A stretch of 64,000 bases of DNA from Colwellia sp. PAMC 21821. GTDB lineage: Bacteria > Pseudomonadota > Gammaproteobacteria > Enterobacterales > Alteromonadaceae. The notes beneath the pieces were generated by a model, which had not been told where the DNA came from, did not search any database, and saw nothing but the letters and a program-made list of their open reading frames with translations. The position numbers and the translations under genes were made by a program. Positions 1 through 9,700 of the stretch are shown here, piece by piece. The stretch's first letter is position 1. The number at the start of each line of letters is the position of its first letter. The stretch spans positions 2,170,001-2,234,000 of the forward strand of contig NZ_CP014943.1 in assembly GCF_002077175.1 (NCBI RefSeq), given 5' to 3'.

Positions 1-713
1 TTCAAGAGCATGTTCAACGTTTTCATGAAAAAATGCATGAAGAAGCAGCGGCAGATGATGATGAATATAATGCAGAGTTTAATGAAGAATTTGATGAAGA
101 CTTCTTTGAAGATTTTGACTATCAGCACTATAGCGATTTTTCAGAGAGAGAAAATAAGCATGAGCTAGGCATCCTCGAAAAATTATTTAAAGGCAGTCAA
201 TTAAATAAAATGTATAAGCGCCTTGCATCTAAGCTACATCCAGATAAAGAAAGTGATGCAACTAAGAAAGCGATTAAGCATGATTTAATGCAGCAGCTTG
301 CTAGTGCAAGAGAAAATAAAGATGTGTTTACACTACTAACGCTTTACCACGAACACATTGACGACGACTCTTTCAATTTTGATGCTGAAACACTGACAGC
401 AATTGAAGCTTTGCTATCGAAGAAGGTGAGTGAATTAAATACTGAGCTTAGGGAGTTAAAATCAGCGGATACACCTGAAGCTATTGTTTGGGAACACTTT
501 AATGGTGGGAGCAATAAAATAACCACAGAGAATATTGCGATACATACCGATCGAATAGAAGATGAAGTGGTGTCTATTAACCAGTTTATTGTCAGCACTA
601 CAACGTTAAAAGCGCTGAAAACAGAGTTGAATTCTCGTATTAAAGATCGTGAAGCGTCATCGTTTTTTAATTTTAATGGTGATTTAGCATCAATGCTAGG
701 CGTGCCATTTTAG
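1..713 (+). CDS. J-domain (DnaJ-like) protein, 5' end outside window
   Basis: The frame is open from base 3, before the first ATG at 33, so the true start probably lies upstream and this is the C-terminal part of a longer protein. Counting from that ATG, residues 7-40 are very rich in Asp/Glu, followed by a short helical region containing YKRLASKLHPDKE; the HPD tripeptide (about residues 69-71) is the signature by which J-domains stimulate Hsp70 ATPase activity. The rest is helical with no zinc-finger or C-terminal DnaJ substrate domains visible, so it is a specialised J-protein and not DnaJ itself. It converges on the RRM gene, with a shared hairpin terminator between. The J-domain assignment is good; its Hsp70 partner and client are unknown. 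Confidence 0.7.
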   Translation, partial: QEHVQRFHEKMHEEAAADDDEYNAEFNEEFDEDFFEDFDYQHYSDFSERENKHELGILEKLFKGSQLNKMYKRLASKLHPDKESDATKKAIKHDLMQQLASARENKDVFTLLTLYHEHIDDDSFNFDAETLTAIEALLSKKVSELNTELRELKSADTPEAIVWEHFNGGSNKITTENIAIHTDRIEDEVVSINQFIVSTTTLKALKTELNSRIKDREASSFFNFNGDLASMLGVPF

Positions 714-802
714 GCTACTTAGCTGAAATGTTTGTTTTGCTAAAAATAGCGAACTAGCTAGCTTTCTTTTTACTAGCTTTTGAGCTGTGCATTAAAAACA
801 AA

Positions 803-825
803 AAAACCAGCTGAGTGCTGGTTTT
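803..825. terminator. Bidirectional hairpin terminator
   Basis: AAAACCAGC (803-811), loop TGAGT, GCTGGTTTT (817-825): a perfect 9-bp stem with A-run on one side and T-run on the other, between two convergent genes, so it can end transcription from both. Confidence 0.75.
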
Positions 826-846
826 GAGTATCTATACTAGATAAAA

Positions 847-1083
847 CTATTGCGCGATTTTTACGCGAATTTTATTATTTGCAACTTTAGTTTCATGCAG
901 ATTTTTTAAAGCGTCTTTAGCTGCTTTTTCATCTGGCATGACAACAAAGCCAAAACCTTTTGATTTCGCCGTTGCTTGGTCTAAAACTAAATTACATTCA
1001 GTGACAGTGCCATGAGCAGAAAATAAAATACGGAGTTCTTGTTCGGTTGTTGAACGAGAAAGGTTGCGAACTAAAAGTTTCAT
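847..1083 (-). CDS. Single-RRM RNA-binding protein
   Basis: A 78-residue protein made of one RNA recognition motif and nothing else. RNP2 is seen as LLVRNL near the N-terminus and RNP1 as KGFGFVVM near residues 42-49, with the aromatic residues that stack on RNA bases present in RNP1. Stand-alone bacterial RRM proteins of this length occur in marine Gammaproteobacteria and cyanobacteria and bind single-stranded RNA; some are cold-induced, but nothing in this sequence shows that directly. It is transcribed alone, convergent with the J-domain gene. The RNA targets cannot be read from the sequence. Confidence 0.88.
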   Translation of the reverse strand: MKLLVRNLSRSTTEQELRILFSAHGTVTECNLVLDQATAKSKGFGFVVMPDEKAAKDALKNLHETKVANNKIRVKIAQ

Positions 1084-1182
1084 AATGGACCATTAATGTG
1101 TGATTGCGAGCACAATTATCTCATAGTTTTGCAATAGACCAAGTTATTTTCTGCATTTGAGGAAAATAAGTGTATTAGGCCG

Positions 1183-1881
1183 CTATAAAATTAATTGCTG
1201 TAGTGACATATCTTCATTGCGTTCGCTAATTTGAGCTAACAGTAATTCTGCGGTTGCAATCGCGTCATTTAACGCATTATGGGCATAGTGATTGGGCAAT
1301 CCGTACTTTGCTCGCAGCGCGGTAAGCCTCAACTCTGAAGGGTCGTAAGCAACATCGCGTTTATCTAATCTTTTTTTAGCGACAACTAACGTGTCTATCA
1401 TCGGAAAAGGTGGTGCCATACCATAGAGTTCTAAACACGCTTGTTGTAAAAACTGTCGTTCAATACGAGAAAAATGCACTAACATGACTTTGCCGGCGAG
1501 TCTTTTTAGTAAGTTTTCAACTACGTCGGCTAATGGTTTGCCTTGATCTTTTTGGTCATCAGTTATTTGATGAATAGTAACGTTATCGGCCTTTAAACTG
1601 CCTTGAGTTTGAATAATTTGGTGATAACTCGTCCCCAGTATAATTTGACAATGATTTAACTCCACACAGCCGACACTGAGCAATTTATCTTGTATAGCGT
1701 CTAACCCTGTTGTCTCGAAATCTACCGCTAATATCGATGTTTGTTCAAAAGGGGTACAAAGCGCAGGAAAAGGGACCTTAAGAAAATCATACAACGGGCC
1801 CGCAGGTGCTCGCTTGAGCATACGTTTTCGTTGTGCTTCGTAGCCGACTAGCCAGCGAGTTAATAAATGATGGTTTAACAT
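1183..1881 (-). CDS. DnaQ-like 3'-5' exonuclease
   Basis: 232 residues with a DEDDh exonuclease fold: ExoI motif VDFETTG with Asp54 and Glu56, and ExoIII motif HNALNDA with His201 and Asp206. These acidic residues and the histidine coordinate the two metals used to hydrolyse DNA or RNA 3' ends. The first ~50 residues form a basic N-terminal extension not found in the polymerase III epsilon subunit, and the C-terminal clamp/alpha-binding tail is lacking, so it is an epsilon paralogue and not the replicative proofreader. It starts 15 bp after the stop of the upstream cNMP/CBS/DUF294 gene on the same strand, so the two form an operon, a pairing also known next to VC_2705-type symporters in Vibrio and Shewanella. 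Confidence 0.85.
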   Translation of the reverse strand: MLNHHLLTRWLVGYEAQRKRMLKRAPAGPLYDFLKVPFPALCTPFEQTSILAVDFETTGLDAIQDKLLSVGCVELNHCQIILGTSYHQIIQTQGSLKADNVTIHQITDDQKDQGKPLADVVENLLKRLAGKVMLVHFSRIERQFLQQACLELYGMAPPFPMIDTLVVAKKRLDKRDVAYDPSELRLTALRAKYGLPNHYAHNALNDAIATAELLLAQISERNEDMSLQQLIL

Positions 1882-1896
1882 GATAAATGGCTATCG

Positions 1897-3744
1897 CTAA
1901 TAAGTAGATTGACGGCTGTCTTGCATGGTTTTTATCACTTTAAAGGCATCTTTTAAGTGTTCACGCTCGAGTTTTGAAATATCTTTTGGTGATAAGTAGT
2001 TATTGGGCTGTTGCCCTAGTTGCATTTTTTTCGCTTGATGCATCATACGTAGCATGCTTAAAAATTCATAGGCGTCAATGAGGTTTGCTGCCGATGATTT
2101 TGTTAATGAAGGGCTTCCTGCTGCTTGCTTAAGACGTTCTATAGTATTAACGGATGAAATTCCCTCAGACAATGCATAAATACGGGCGAGATCAACGATG
2201 GGGGCAATACCGTTATGCTTTAAATCTAGCGTGGCTTTATTTTCACCATTTTGGATTAAAACAAAATCACGGAAAAACCCCAATGGTGGCCTTAAATTTA
2301 AAGCATTGCGTGATAGGTGTGCGATGAATAACGTGCTACGTTGCGTGGTTTTTAACATTTTTACTCGCACTTGTTCCAGTAAGCGACTATCGCCATAAAC
2401 CGTGGTTAAGTCGAAAAAAATGCTGCAGTGCATTAATGCTTTTGGTTCAGGGGTGTTAATCCATTGGGCAAAATATTGTGACCATTGTTTTTGTGTTTGG
2501 CACCATTTAGGGTTAGTGGCCATGACATTCCCAGGACAGTAAATAAAACCACATGCGGCTAAGCCATCAGAAACAAAAGTGGCAAGGTCTTTAAACCAGT
2601 AATTGTGTTGAGGTTGCATGTCGTTAGAGATGATCAGGGCATTGTCTTGATCTGAGTGGGCAAACTGCTCTTGCCGGGCTTGCGAACCGGCGGCTAACCA
2701 TGCGTAAGGTACAGGTGGCGGGCCTAATAATTTTTCTGCCATTTCAATTAATCGAATGGTGAATGCCATGGTAATCGCACTAATGCTTTTACCAACATGA
2801 TCCGCGGTAGTGCCCAATTTTGCCATACGTATTTGCAATTTAGGTATCATGCTACTAATTTCGGTTAATTCGCTGACTGACTTTGCCTTATGAATAACAC
2901 TGGCAATATTTACGGCATTCTGACCTTCATTGTTCATTAAGTCAGTAACGGTGACCATGCCCTTTAGTTGATTATTGGCGGTAACAGGCAAATGATGAAT
3001 ATGCCTTTGTGTCATCATCATTAAGGCGTCATAAGCGGTACTTTTAATGTCAATGGTTGTCATGTCATCGGTCATGATGGTACTAACGGGCTGGTCAATA
3101 CCTAAACCTTGCGCGACACAGCGACGGCGAATATCTTTATCGGTTACTATGCCTAATAATTTGTCCTTTTCTACAATCACTAAACACGAAAATCCCTTGT
3201 CGGTCATCAATATTGCAGCTTGTTGAATGGTGGTGTTAGGACCTATGGTGACAGCAGGGCTGTGATAAAAATTTGCAATTGAGCTATTGAGTAATGAAGA
3301 ATTAAGAATAGCGTCTTCATTCACTTTCAGCATTTTCTTATTGAGCCTTTGCTCAGAAGTTTGCTGAAAAAATGCAATGACATCAGGGTATGCTTTGACT
3401 AATTGCTGAAAGCTTTTGTAATTGATGCTATAGAGTAAAGTATCTTCATCGGAGATGACGTTGTTGCTGATATGTTCATCATTACTAAAGCAAAAAACTG
3501 TGCAGATATCTCCTTCACCGTATTTAGCCAATAACTTATCGTCTTTGCTAAAGTAACTTAGCGCCCCCTTGCGCAAGATATAGATATTTTCTTCTGTGAC
3601 CCCTTGCGGTTGAAGCGATTGACCACGACGCACGTAACTTATGCTAACTTCTTTAACTACTTGTTCGATGATTTCACTCGGCAGTAAGTCCATAGGTGGA
3701 ATCGCTTGAATAAATTCGCTGATTTCGCTTAATGCTGAGTCCAT
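1897..3744 (-). CDS. cNMP-binding/CBS/DUF294 nucleotidyltransferase-like signalling protein
   Basis: 615 residues with four modules in order: an N-terminal cyclic-nucleotide-binding-like beta barrel (about 20-135), a CBS pair (about 155-275; GIVTDKDIRRR and GMVTVTDLM mark the two repeats), a DUF294 nucleotidyltransferase-like domain with GSQARQEQFAHSDQD near residues 352-366, and a helical DUF294 C-terminal domain. The GS-x-ARxEQ-x3-SDQD motif is the GlnD-type nucleotidyltransferase signature, so the protein may transfer a nucleotide to a partner in response to adenine nucleotides bound at the CBS sites; substrate unknown. It is divergent from the symporter operon and cotranscribed with the exonuclease. 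Family known context: it accompanies acetate/solute symporters and CrbS-type kinases. Confidence 0.85.
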   Translation of the reverse strand: MDSALSEISEFIQAIPPMDLLPSEIIEQVVKEVSISYVRRGQSLQPQGVTEENIYILRKGALSYFSKDDKLLAKYGEGDICTVFCFSNDEHISNNVISDEDTLLYSINYKSFQQLVKAYPDVIAFFQQTSEQRLNKKMLKVNEDAILNSSLLNSSIANFYHSPAVTIGPNTTIQQAAILMTDKGFSCLVIVEKDKLLGIVTDKDIRRRCVAQGLGIDQPVSTIMTDDMTTIDIKSTAYDALMMMTQRHIHHLPVTANNQLKGMVTVTDLMNNEGQNAVNIASVIHKAKSVSELTEISSMIPKLQIRMAKLGTTADHVGKSISAITMAFTIRLIEMAEKLLGPPPVPYAWLAAGSQARQEQFAHSDQDNALIISNDMQPQHNYWFKDLATFVSDGLAACGFIYCPGNVMATNPKWCQTQKQWSQYFAQWINTPEPKALMHCSIFFDLTTVYGDSRLLEQVRVKMLKTTQRSTLFIAHLSRNALNLRPPLGFFRDFVLIQNGENKATLDLKHNGIAPIVDLARIYALSEGISSVNTIERLKQAAGSPSLTKSSAANLIDAYEFLSMLRMMHQAKKMQLGQQPNNYLSPKDISKLEREHLKDAFKVIKTMQDSRQSTY

Positions 3745-3820
3745 AACAATATCTCAAGTAAGTACATTCACTATATTTAGGGGATTTGTGCTACTTAAGT
3801 CAACTGTTTCACCTGTGTTC

Positions 3821-3834
3821 TAGACTAAAGTTTA
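3821..3834. promoter_or_regulatory. Candidate CrbR-type operator TAGACT-N2-AGTTTA
   Basis: TAGACT-AA-AGTTTA is an imperfect inverted repeat lying between the divergent DUF294 gene and the DUF4212-symporter operon. A matching site, TAGACT-TT-AGCCTA, lies at 11012-11025 upstream of the LuxR-family regulator gene. Same half-site, same 2-bp spacer and functionally linked promoters suggest a common regulator; which one is inference. Confidence 0.35.
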
Positions 3835-3954
3835 ATATGAGCGCCGAAATAATATTGCTAGTGTGTAGCCTAGAGTAGGTTAAGTATTCATTTATCCAAC
3901 GTTGGCTTTGTCAACTGGTCGAATTAATAGTCAACCTCTCTTAAACAACAGGTG

Positions 3955-3988
3955 ATACCAATTGGAAGAATAATCTATTTGGTATATA
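3955..3988 (+). promoter_or_regulatory. ATACCAA...TTGGTAT inverted repeat with extended -10 for the symporter operon
   Basis: ATACCAA (3955-3961) and TTTGGTAT (3978-3985) form a compact inverted repeat resembling the ends of the MITE-like repeats elsewhere in the window. Its right arm reads TGG-TATATA (3980-3988), an extended -10 pattern 71 bases before the DUF4212 start. Nothing else in the 315-base gap (3745-4059) looks like a stronger promoter. Promoter function is inferred. Confidence 0.4.
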
Positions 3989-4059
3989 GCGTATAAAAAT
4001 CATAAAACGCTGTGCTTATTAAGCTAATTAGGTTTAATAGGAATAATTGCTAGGAGAGA

Positions 4060-4314
4060 ATGATGGAAGGTAATGCAACATATTGGTCAGAGAATCTGCG
4101 CCTAATATTTATAAGTCTTGCTATCTGGTTCGTGGTTTCATTTGGATTTGGTTTGCTTCTTGTCGAGCCATTAAATGAAATTCGATTAGGCGGCTATAAA
4201 CTAGGTTTCTGGTTTGCACAACAGGGCTCAATTTACACATTTGTCGGTTTAGTTTTTTGGTATACCAAGAAAATGAACGACCTTGATAAAAAATATAACG
4301 TGGAGGAATCATAA
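4060..4314 (+). CDS. DUF4212 small membrane subunit of sodium/solute symporter
   Basis: 84 residues with two transmembrane segments (about 17-39 and 50-70). It matches the DUF4212 small partner protein family that accompanies VC_2705-type sodium/solute symporters, analogous to YjcH next to ActP. AGGAG at 4052-4056 fits ATG 4060 poorly (3-base gap) and ATG 4063 better, so the protein may start at the second Met. The stop overlaps the symporter ATG by one base (TAATG), so the two are translationally coupled and probably form one transporter in the inner membrane. Role of the small subunit is not established. Confidence 0.85.
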   Translation: MMEGNATYWSENLRLIFISLAIWFVVSFGFGLLLVEPLNEIRLGGYKLGFWFAQQGSIYTFVGLVFWYTKKMNDLDKKYNVEES

Positions 4315-6053
4315 TGGAAGAGCTTAAACTCTATACATATATAGCTGTATTCGGTTCTTTCGCCGTTTATTTTGGTATCGCTTGGTGGGCTCGTGCGGGT
4401 TCAACTAGTGACTTTTATGTTGCTGGTGGTGGTGTTACACCCATGCAAAATGGTATGGCGATTGGTGCCGATTGGATGAGTGCTGCGTCATTTATTTCAA
4501 TGGCAGGTATGATCTCATTCTTAGGTTACGGGGGCTCTGTATTCCTAATGGGTTGGACCGGTGGTTATGTATTATTAGCCATGCTACTTGCACCTTACAT
4601 GCGTAAGCACGGTAAATTTACTGTACCTGAATTTATTTATGACCGTTATTATTCAAAAACTGCGCGTATCGTGGCAGTCGTTTGTTTAATTATCGCCTCA
4701 TTAACTTATATCATTGGTCAAATGAAGGGTGTGGGTGTTGCTTTCTCTCGCTTCTTAGAAGTTGATTATGACTTAGGCCTTTACATCGGTATGTTCGTTG
4801 TTTGGGTTTATGCTGTACTAGGTGGCATGAAAGGTATTACATACACGCAAATCGCGCAGTACTGTGTATTAATATTCGCTTATACCATTCCTGCTGTGTT
4901 TATCTCGCTACAATTAACTGGTAACCCAATTCCACAATTAGGCTTAGGTTCTACATTAGCTGATGGTAGCGGTGTTTACTTACTTGATAAGCTAGATATG
5001 GTTGTAACTGACCTTGGTTTTAAAGAATACACCACAGATAACATGGGCGGCACAGTAAACATGTTCGCTTATACTTTATCATTGATGATTGGTACTGCTG
5101 GCTTACCTCACGTTATTATGCGCTTCTTCACGGTTCCTTCAGTTAAAGCAGCACGTCAATCAGCAGGTTATGCATTAGTATTTATCGCGTTGTTATACAC
5201 AGTTGCTCCAGCAGTTGGCGCTATGGCTCGTTTAAACTTAATGAATACTATTGAACCAGCAGCCGGTCAAAATATGGAATATGCTGAGCGTCCTCAGTGG
5301 TTCAAAGACTGGGAAAAAACCGGTTTATTACAATTTGAAGATAAAAACGGTGACGGTAAAGTACAGTACAATGCAGATGCAGCAACCAATGAAATGATTA
5401 AAGTTGACCGTGACATTATGGTATTGGCTAACCCTGCAATCGCTAACTTACCAAACTGGGTAATTGCTTTAGTTGCCGCGGGTGGTTTAGCTGCCGCGCT
5501 ATCGACTGCTGCTGGCTTACTGTTAGCTATTTCATCCTCTATTTCTCATGATTTAATGAAAGGTATTTTAACGCCGGACTTAACTGAGAAGAATGAGTTG
5601 TTAGCAGGTCGTGTTGTGATGACAATATCGGTTCTGGTGGCTGGTTGGCTTGGTTTAAATCCGCCTGGCTTTGCCGCAGGAACGGTGGCGCTAGCCTTTG
5701 GTTTAGCAGCATCTTCGATCTTCCCAGCGTTAATGATGGGTATATTCGCTAAGAAAATGAGTGGCACTGCAGCAGTTTGGGGTATGTGTTCAGGTATCGG
5801 TGTAACTATGCTTTACGTGTTCCAACACAAAGGCCTTATGTTTATCCCTGGTACGTCTTTCTTAGGTGATATGGGTCCAAACTGGTTCTTCGGTATTTCA
5901 CCAAATGCCTTTGGTTCAGTTGGCGCATTTGTTAACTTTGCCGTAGCATTTACGGTATTAAGATTTACAGGTCCAGCGCCTGCTCATATCCAACAATTGG
6001 TTGAAAACTTCCGTACGCCACATGGTGGTGTTTCGGCTGCACATGACCATTAA
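4314..6053 (+). CDS. VC_2705-family sodium/solute symporter
   Basis: 579 residues, about 13 membrane-spanning segments, in the solute:sodium symporter (SSS) superfamily. Characteristic stretches are DFYVAGGGVTPMQNGMAIGADW in the first helices and the GLAAALSTAAGLLLAISSSISHD region, which carries the small/hydroxyl residues of the sodium site. Family members of this type are thought to move acetate or other short carboxylates; the substrate here is inferred from context (CrbS-like kinase downstream). An insertion between helices carries an Asp/Asn/Gly-rich loop from D343 to D355 that resembles a calcium-binding loop. Translationally coupled to DUF4212 upstream and closed by a strong terminator. 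Confidence 0.88.
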   Translation: MEELKLYTYIAVFGSFAVYFGIAWWARAGSTSDFYVAGGGVTPMQNGMAIGADWMSAASFISMAGMISFLGYGGSVFLMGWTGGYVLLAMLLAPYMRKHGKFTVPEFIYDRYYSKTARIVAVVCLIIASLTYIIGQMKGVGVAFSRFLEVDYDLGLYIGMFVVWVYAVLGGMKGITYTQIAQYCVLIFAYTIPAVFISLQLTGNPIPQLGLGSTLADGSGVYLLDKLDMVVTDLGFKEYTTDNMGGTVNMFAYTLSLMIGTAGLPHVIMRFFTVPSVKAARQSAGYALVFIALLYTVAPAVGAMARLNLMNTIEPAAGQNMEYAERPQWFKDWEKTGLLQFEDKNGDGKVQYNADAATNEMIKVDRDIMVLANPAIANLPNWVIALVAAGGLAAALSTAAGLLLAISSSISHDLMKGILTPDLTEKNELLAGRVVMTISVLVAGWLGLNPPGFAAGTVALAFGLAASSIFPALMMGIFAKKMSGTAAVWGMCSGIGVTMLYVFQHKGLMFIPGTSFLGDMGPNWFFGISPNAFGSVGAFVNFAVAFTVLRFTGPAPAHIQQLVENFRTPHGGVSAAHDH

Positions 6054-6085
6054 GTAGGTAGTGAAGGTATTTTATACCTATTGCA

Positions 6086-6116
6086 TAAAGGCTCCACTTT
6101 GGAGCCTTTAGTTTTT
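6086..6116 (+). terminator. Rho-independent terminator after symporter
   Basis: TAAAGGCTCC (6086-6095), loop ACTTT, GGAGCCTTTA (6101-6110), then GTTTTT. A perfect 10-bp stem followed by a T-tract, 32 bases after the symporter stop. Confidence 0.9.
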
Positions 6117-6216
6117 CTCATTAAGCACAGATTTTAAAACGAATAAACTTTGTAGTAACTGCACCAATGCAGTGTTGTAGAATAACGTTTACATTTGAAT
6201 ACTAAAGAGGATGATC

Positions 6217-6657
6217 ATGAACCGTCATACAAAAGTAGCTTTAATGGTGGCACCGTTTCTTATTCTAGGTGGCTACATAGCGTCAGATTTTTACCTTGAA
6301 AATAAAGCCGATCAAGAAAGAGTGTTTAATATGGTGCCCTTTGGCCATTGTGATGTTATTAATCAAAAATGTATTTTGAAATCAGGTAAATTTGAAGTCA
6401 ATATTTATGATGAAGCAGGCACTACAACATTAAACTCTACTTTTCCGCTTGATAGCGCAACATTTTTTTTAGTTGATAGTAACAATCAAGCCAGTGCTTA
6501 TCCTATGGGCATGATTGACAGCCCTTATTATTGGAAAAGCCCAACACCCTTACGTAATAACATCAGCAATAAAGGCGATAAGCAAAAGTTACGGGTAATT
6601 GCGCACATTAAAGGTGGGCAATATATTGCTGAATTTCATAGTCAAACGGTCAAGTAA
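6217..6657 (+). CDS. Small membrane-anchored or exported protein of unknown function
   Basis: I do not recognise this family. The ATG at 6217 is preferred over 6211: AGAGG (6206-6210) touches 6211 but is 6 bases from 6217. The 146-residue product has one N-terminal hydrophobic segment (about residues 6-24) followed by a soluble, probably periplasmic part with two cysteines close together (GHCDVINQKCIL), which could form a disulfide. Later residues predict beta strands. It lies between the symporter and the symporter-fused kinase on the same strand, separated from both by about 90-160 bases, so it may serve the same sensing or transport pathway; this is inference from position only. Confidence 0.6.
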   Translation: MNRHTKVALMVAPFLILGGYIASDFYLENKADQERVFNMVPFGHCDVINQKCILKSGKFEVNIYDEAGTTTLNSTFPLDSATFFLVDSNNQASAYPMGMIDSPYYWKSPTPLRNNISNKGDKQKLRVIAHIKGGQYIAEFHSQTVK

Positions 6658-6747
6658 TATGGCTTTTTGATGAGATAAAAGACAATTGATGACATGTGTG
6701 AATAAATGCATATAATCATTTAATTAATAAAGTTATAGAGAAATTAG

Positions 6748-9700
6748 ATGTTTCCAAATTGGCAATTAGCAGGCTTAAGTTTTGCTTATATAGGTTTGCT
6801 GTTTTTTATTGCCTATGTTGGAGACAAATATCGACATAAATTATTGCGCAAAAGCCAAGCGGTAATTTATGCACTCACCCTAGGAGTTTATTGCACGTCT
6901 TGGAGTTTCTTAGGTACGCCGGGACAAGCATCAACTAATTTCATTTCTCATATCCCTATTTATCTAGGACCTATATTACTGTTCATATTTGCGTGGCCAT
7001 TTATTCAGCGCATTATTCGGGTTAGTTTAAAATTAAACCTGACATCAATCGCCGATTTATTAGCCGCACGTTTTGGTAAATCACACAATTTAGCCATTTT
7101 AGTCACCATAGTGGCACTCATTGGCACCATGCCTTATATCGCCCTGCAATTAAAAGCCATTGTTTATACCTTCCAACAGTTACAAGCAGAGCAAAGCTTA
7201 GCCAATTGGCATTTTGGCCTTGTGGTTAGTTTGGTATTAGCAGGCTTTACCATTGTGTTTGGTGTCCGTAATATCGATGTTACTGAGCGTCATCCAGGGG
7301 TTATGCTAGCTATTGCTTTTGAATCGCTAGTTAAGCTATTTGCGTTTATCGCTGTGGGTATTTTTGTTACCTATGTCTTGTTCGATTCGCCGATGGAAAT
7401 TTGGCGACGTTCATCTGCAAGCCTGCAACTTGATCAACAACTTAACTTTCCTAATGTTATGTCAATGTTTGCCATGCTAGTGATAACAATGGCGGCATTT
7501 TTATCTTTACCACGACAATTTCAAGTCATGGTCGTTGAACTAAAAGATGAAAAAGATACTTGGCTTAGTCGCCGTATTTTCCCACTTTATTTATTAGTAT
7601 TTGCAGTTTTTGCTGTACCACTAGGCTTAGCGGGAGATTTATTACTCGGCGATACAGTGCCATCGGATGCTTATGTATTATTTTTACCTTGGTATCAACA
7701 ACAGCCTTGGCTAACCTTATTTACCTTTTTGGGCGCAATATCTGCTGCTAGCTCTATGGTGATTATTTCTTCTATTGCCTTGAGCACTATGCTCAGTAAT
7801 GAAATTGTTTTTCCTTGGTTATATCGGGCTAATAAAAATCATGACACTGATTATGACAAGTTTCGTTTACGCTTGTTAACTATTCGTAAAGTATTAGTTT
7901 TATTCGTTATTTTATTAGGTTATGGCGTGTTTTTAATGGCGTCGCCAGATACATTAAGCTCTTTAGGTGAAATAGCCTTTGGTGCTTTTGCTCAATTAAC
8001 CCCAGCATTAATCGCCGCATTTTATTGGCGAAGAGCAACTTTAACGGCCGTTTATGGTGGCATTGTTATCGGTTTTTCTGCCTGGCTGTTTCTGAACTTT
8101 ATTCCACAGTTCGGTGTTTATCCTCATCCGTTTGAAGGAGGGTTCCTACCCGCTAATTCAATGGCAAGCTTACTGTCTTTATCGGCTAATATTATCGCGA
8201 TGTGGCTGCTTTCCCACGTAAGTCGTCAAAGTGTGCAAGAGCGCATGCAAGCGTCATTATTTATGGAATATCAAGCACCAAAAGCTTTACAACTACAGCG
8301 CAATAAACAAATTAATTATCAAGAACTTGAATTATTAGTTTCGCGATTTGTTGGTGAGAAAAAAACCATCACTAGCTTTAAACAATTTCAGCGCTCAACA
8401 GACAAGGCTCAAATGAGTAATGTTGCGTATAACCAGAAGTTATTGCAACACACAGAAAATACCTTAGCGAGTGTGATGGGGGCATCGTCAGCCCGCTTAG
8501 TTTTATCATCGGCATTAGAAGGGCGAGATATTGCTTTAGACGAAATTGCCGTACTGGTGGAGGAAGCTTCAAGCCAACGCCAGCAATATAGCCAAGATTT
8601 ATTACAAAGCGCGATAGAAAATGCCAGTGAAGGTATTTCCATCGTAGATAGCGATTTAAACCTTGTTGCCTGGAACATAAAGTATGTTGATTTATTCTCT
8701 TATCCAAGCGAGTTAATCTTCCAAGGTAGCCCGGTTAGCGATTTAATTCGCTTTAACGTGGTACGTGGTTTATGTGGTGTTGGCAAGATTGAAGAGCAAG
8801 TGAGTAAACGCCTAGCGCATTTACGTAATGGCAGCCCGCATAGCTCTGAGCGAGAGCATAGTGATGGTCGAGTGATACGTATTGAAGGTAACCCGCTGCC
8901 TGGTGGTGGGTTTGTTATGTTGTTTTCAGACATAACCGCTTTCCGACAAGCTGAAAGAGGTTTGAAAGAAGCGAATGTTGATTTGGAAACTCGAGTACTT
9001 GAGCGGACAAAAAAACTCGAACAAACCAATGACGCTTTGGCTTTAGCACGTGAAAAAGCTGAGCAAGCTCATGTCAAAAAAAGTTTATATTTAAAAGCGT
9101 GTAGCCATGACTTAATGCAACCTTTAGAAGCCGCACGTTTATTTACTTCGGCTTTATCCAGCCAAGGTAATTTAACGGCCACCCAACAACGACAAGTCGA
9201 TAATATCGATCACTCTTTAAAAGTTGCTAATGATCTAGTCGCTGATTTAGCCGAAATTGCCCGTATAGAAAGTGGCAATATTAGGCCGAATATAAGCAAT
9301 TTTTCAGTGCAGTCTTTATTTGATGATCTTGCCAAAGAATTTTCTGCCAGTGCTGTAGACCTTGAAATTGAATTTCGTGTGCATTGTAATTCTAAGTGGC
9401 TGCGCTCAGACCGAAATTTACTGCGCCGCATATTACAAAACTTAATCGGTAATGCTTTTCGTTATGCCAGTCCAGGCAAGGTGTTATTAGGCACGCGCGT
9501 GAAAGGCGATACTATTGATATTCAAGTGCTGGATAATGGTCCTGGCATCCCCGCGGATAAGCAAGTTATGGTCTTTGAACAATTTATTCAATTAGATAAT
9601 CAACGAAGTTCATCTGCGGGTGGACTAGGTTTAGGCTTGAATATTACCCAAAGCTTAGCTCAACTGTTAGGTCACCCTTTAGCGCTTAACTCGATACTAG

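Noticed and set aside
344..598. 84-residue minus-strand open frame inside the J-domain gene
   Set aside because: Antisense shadow of a real gene with no ribosome-binding site or recognisable domain.
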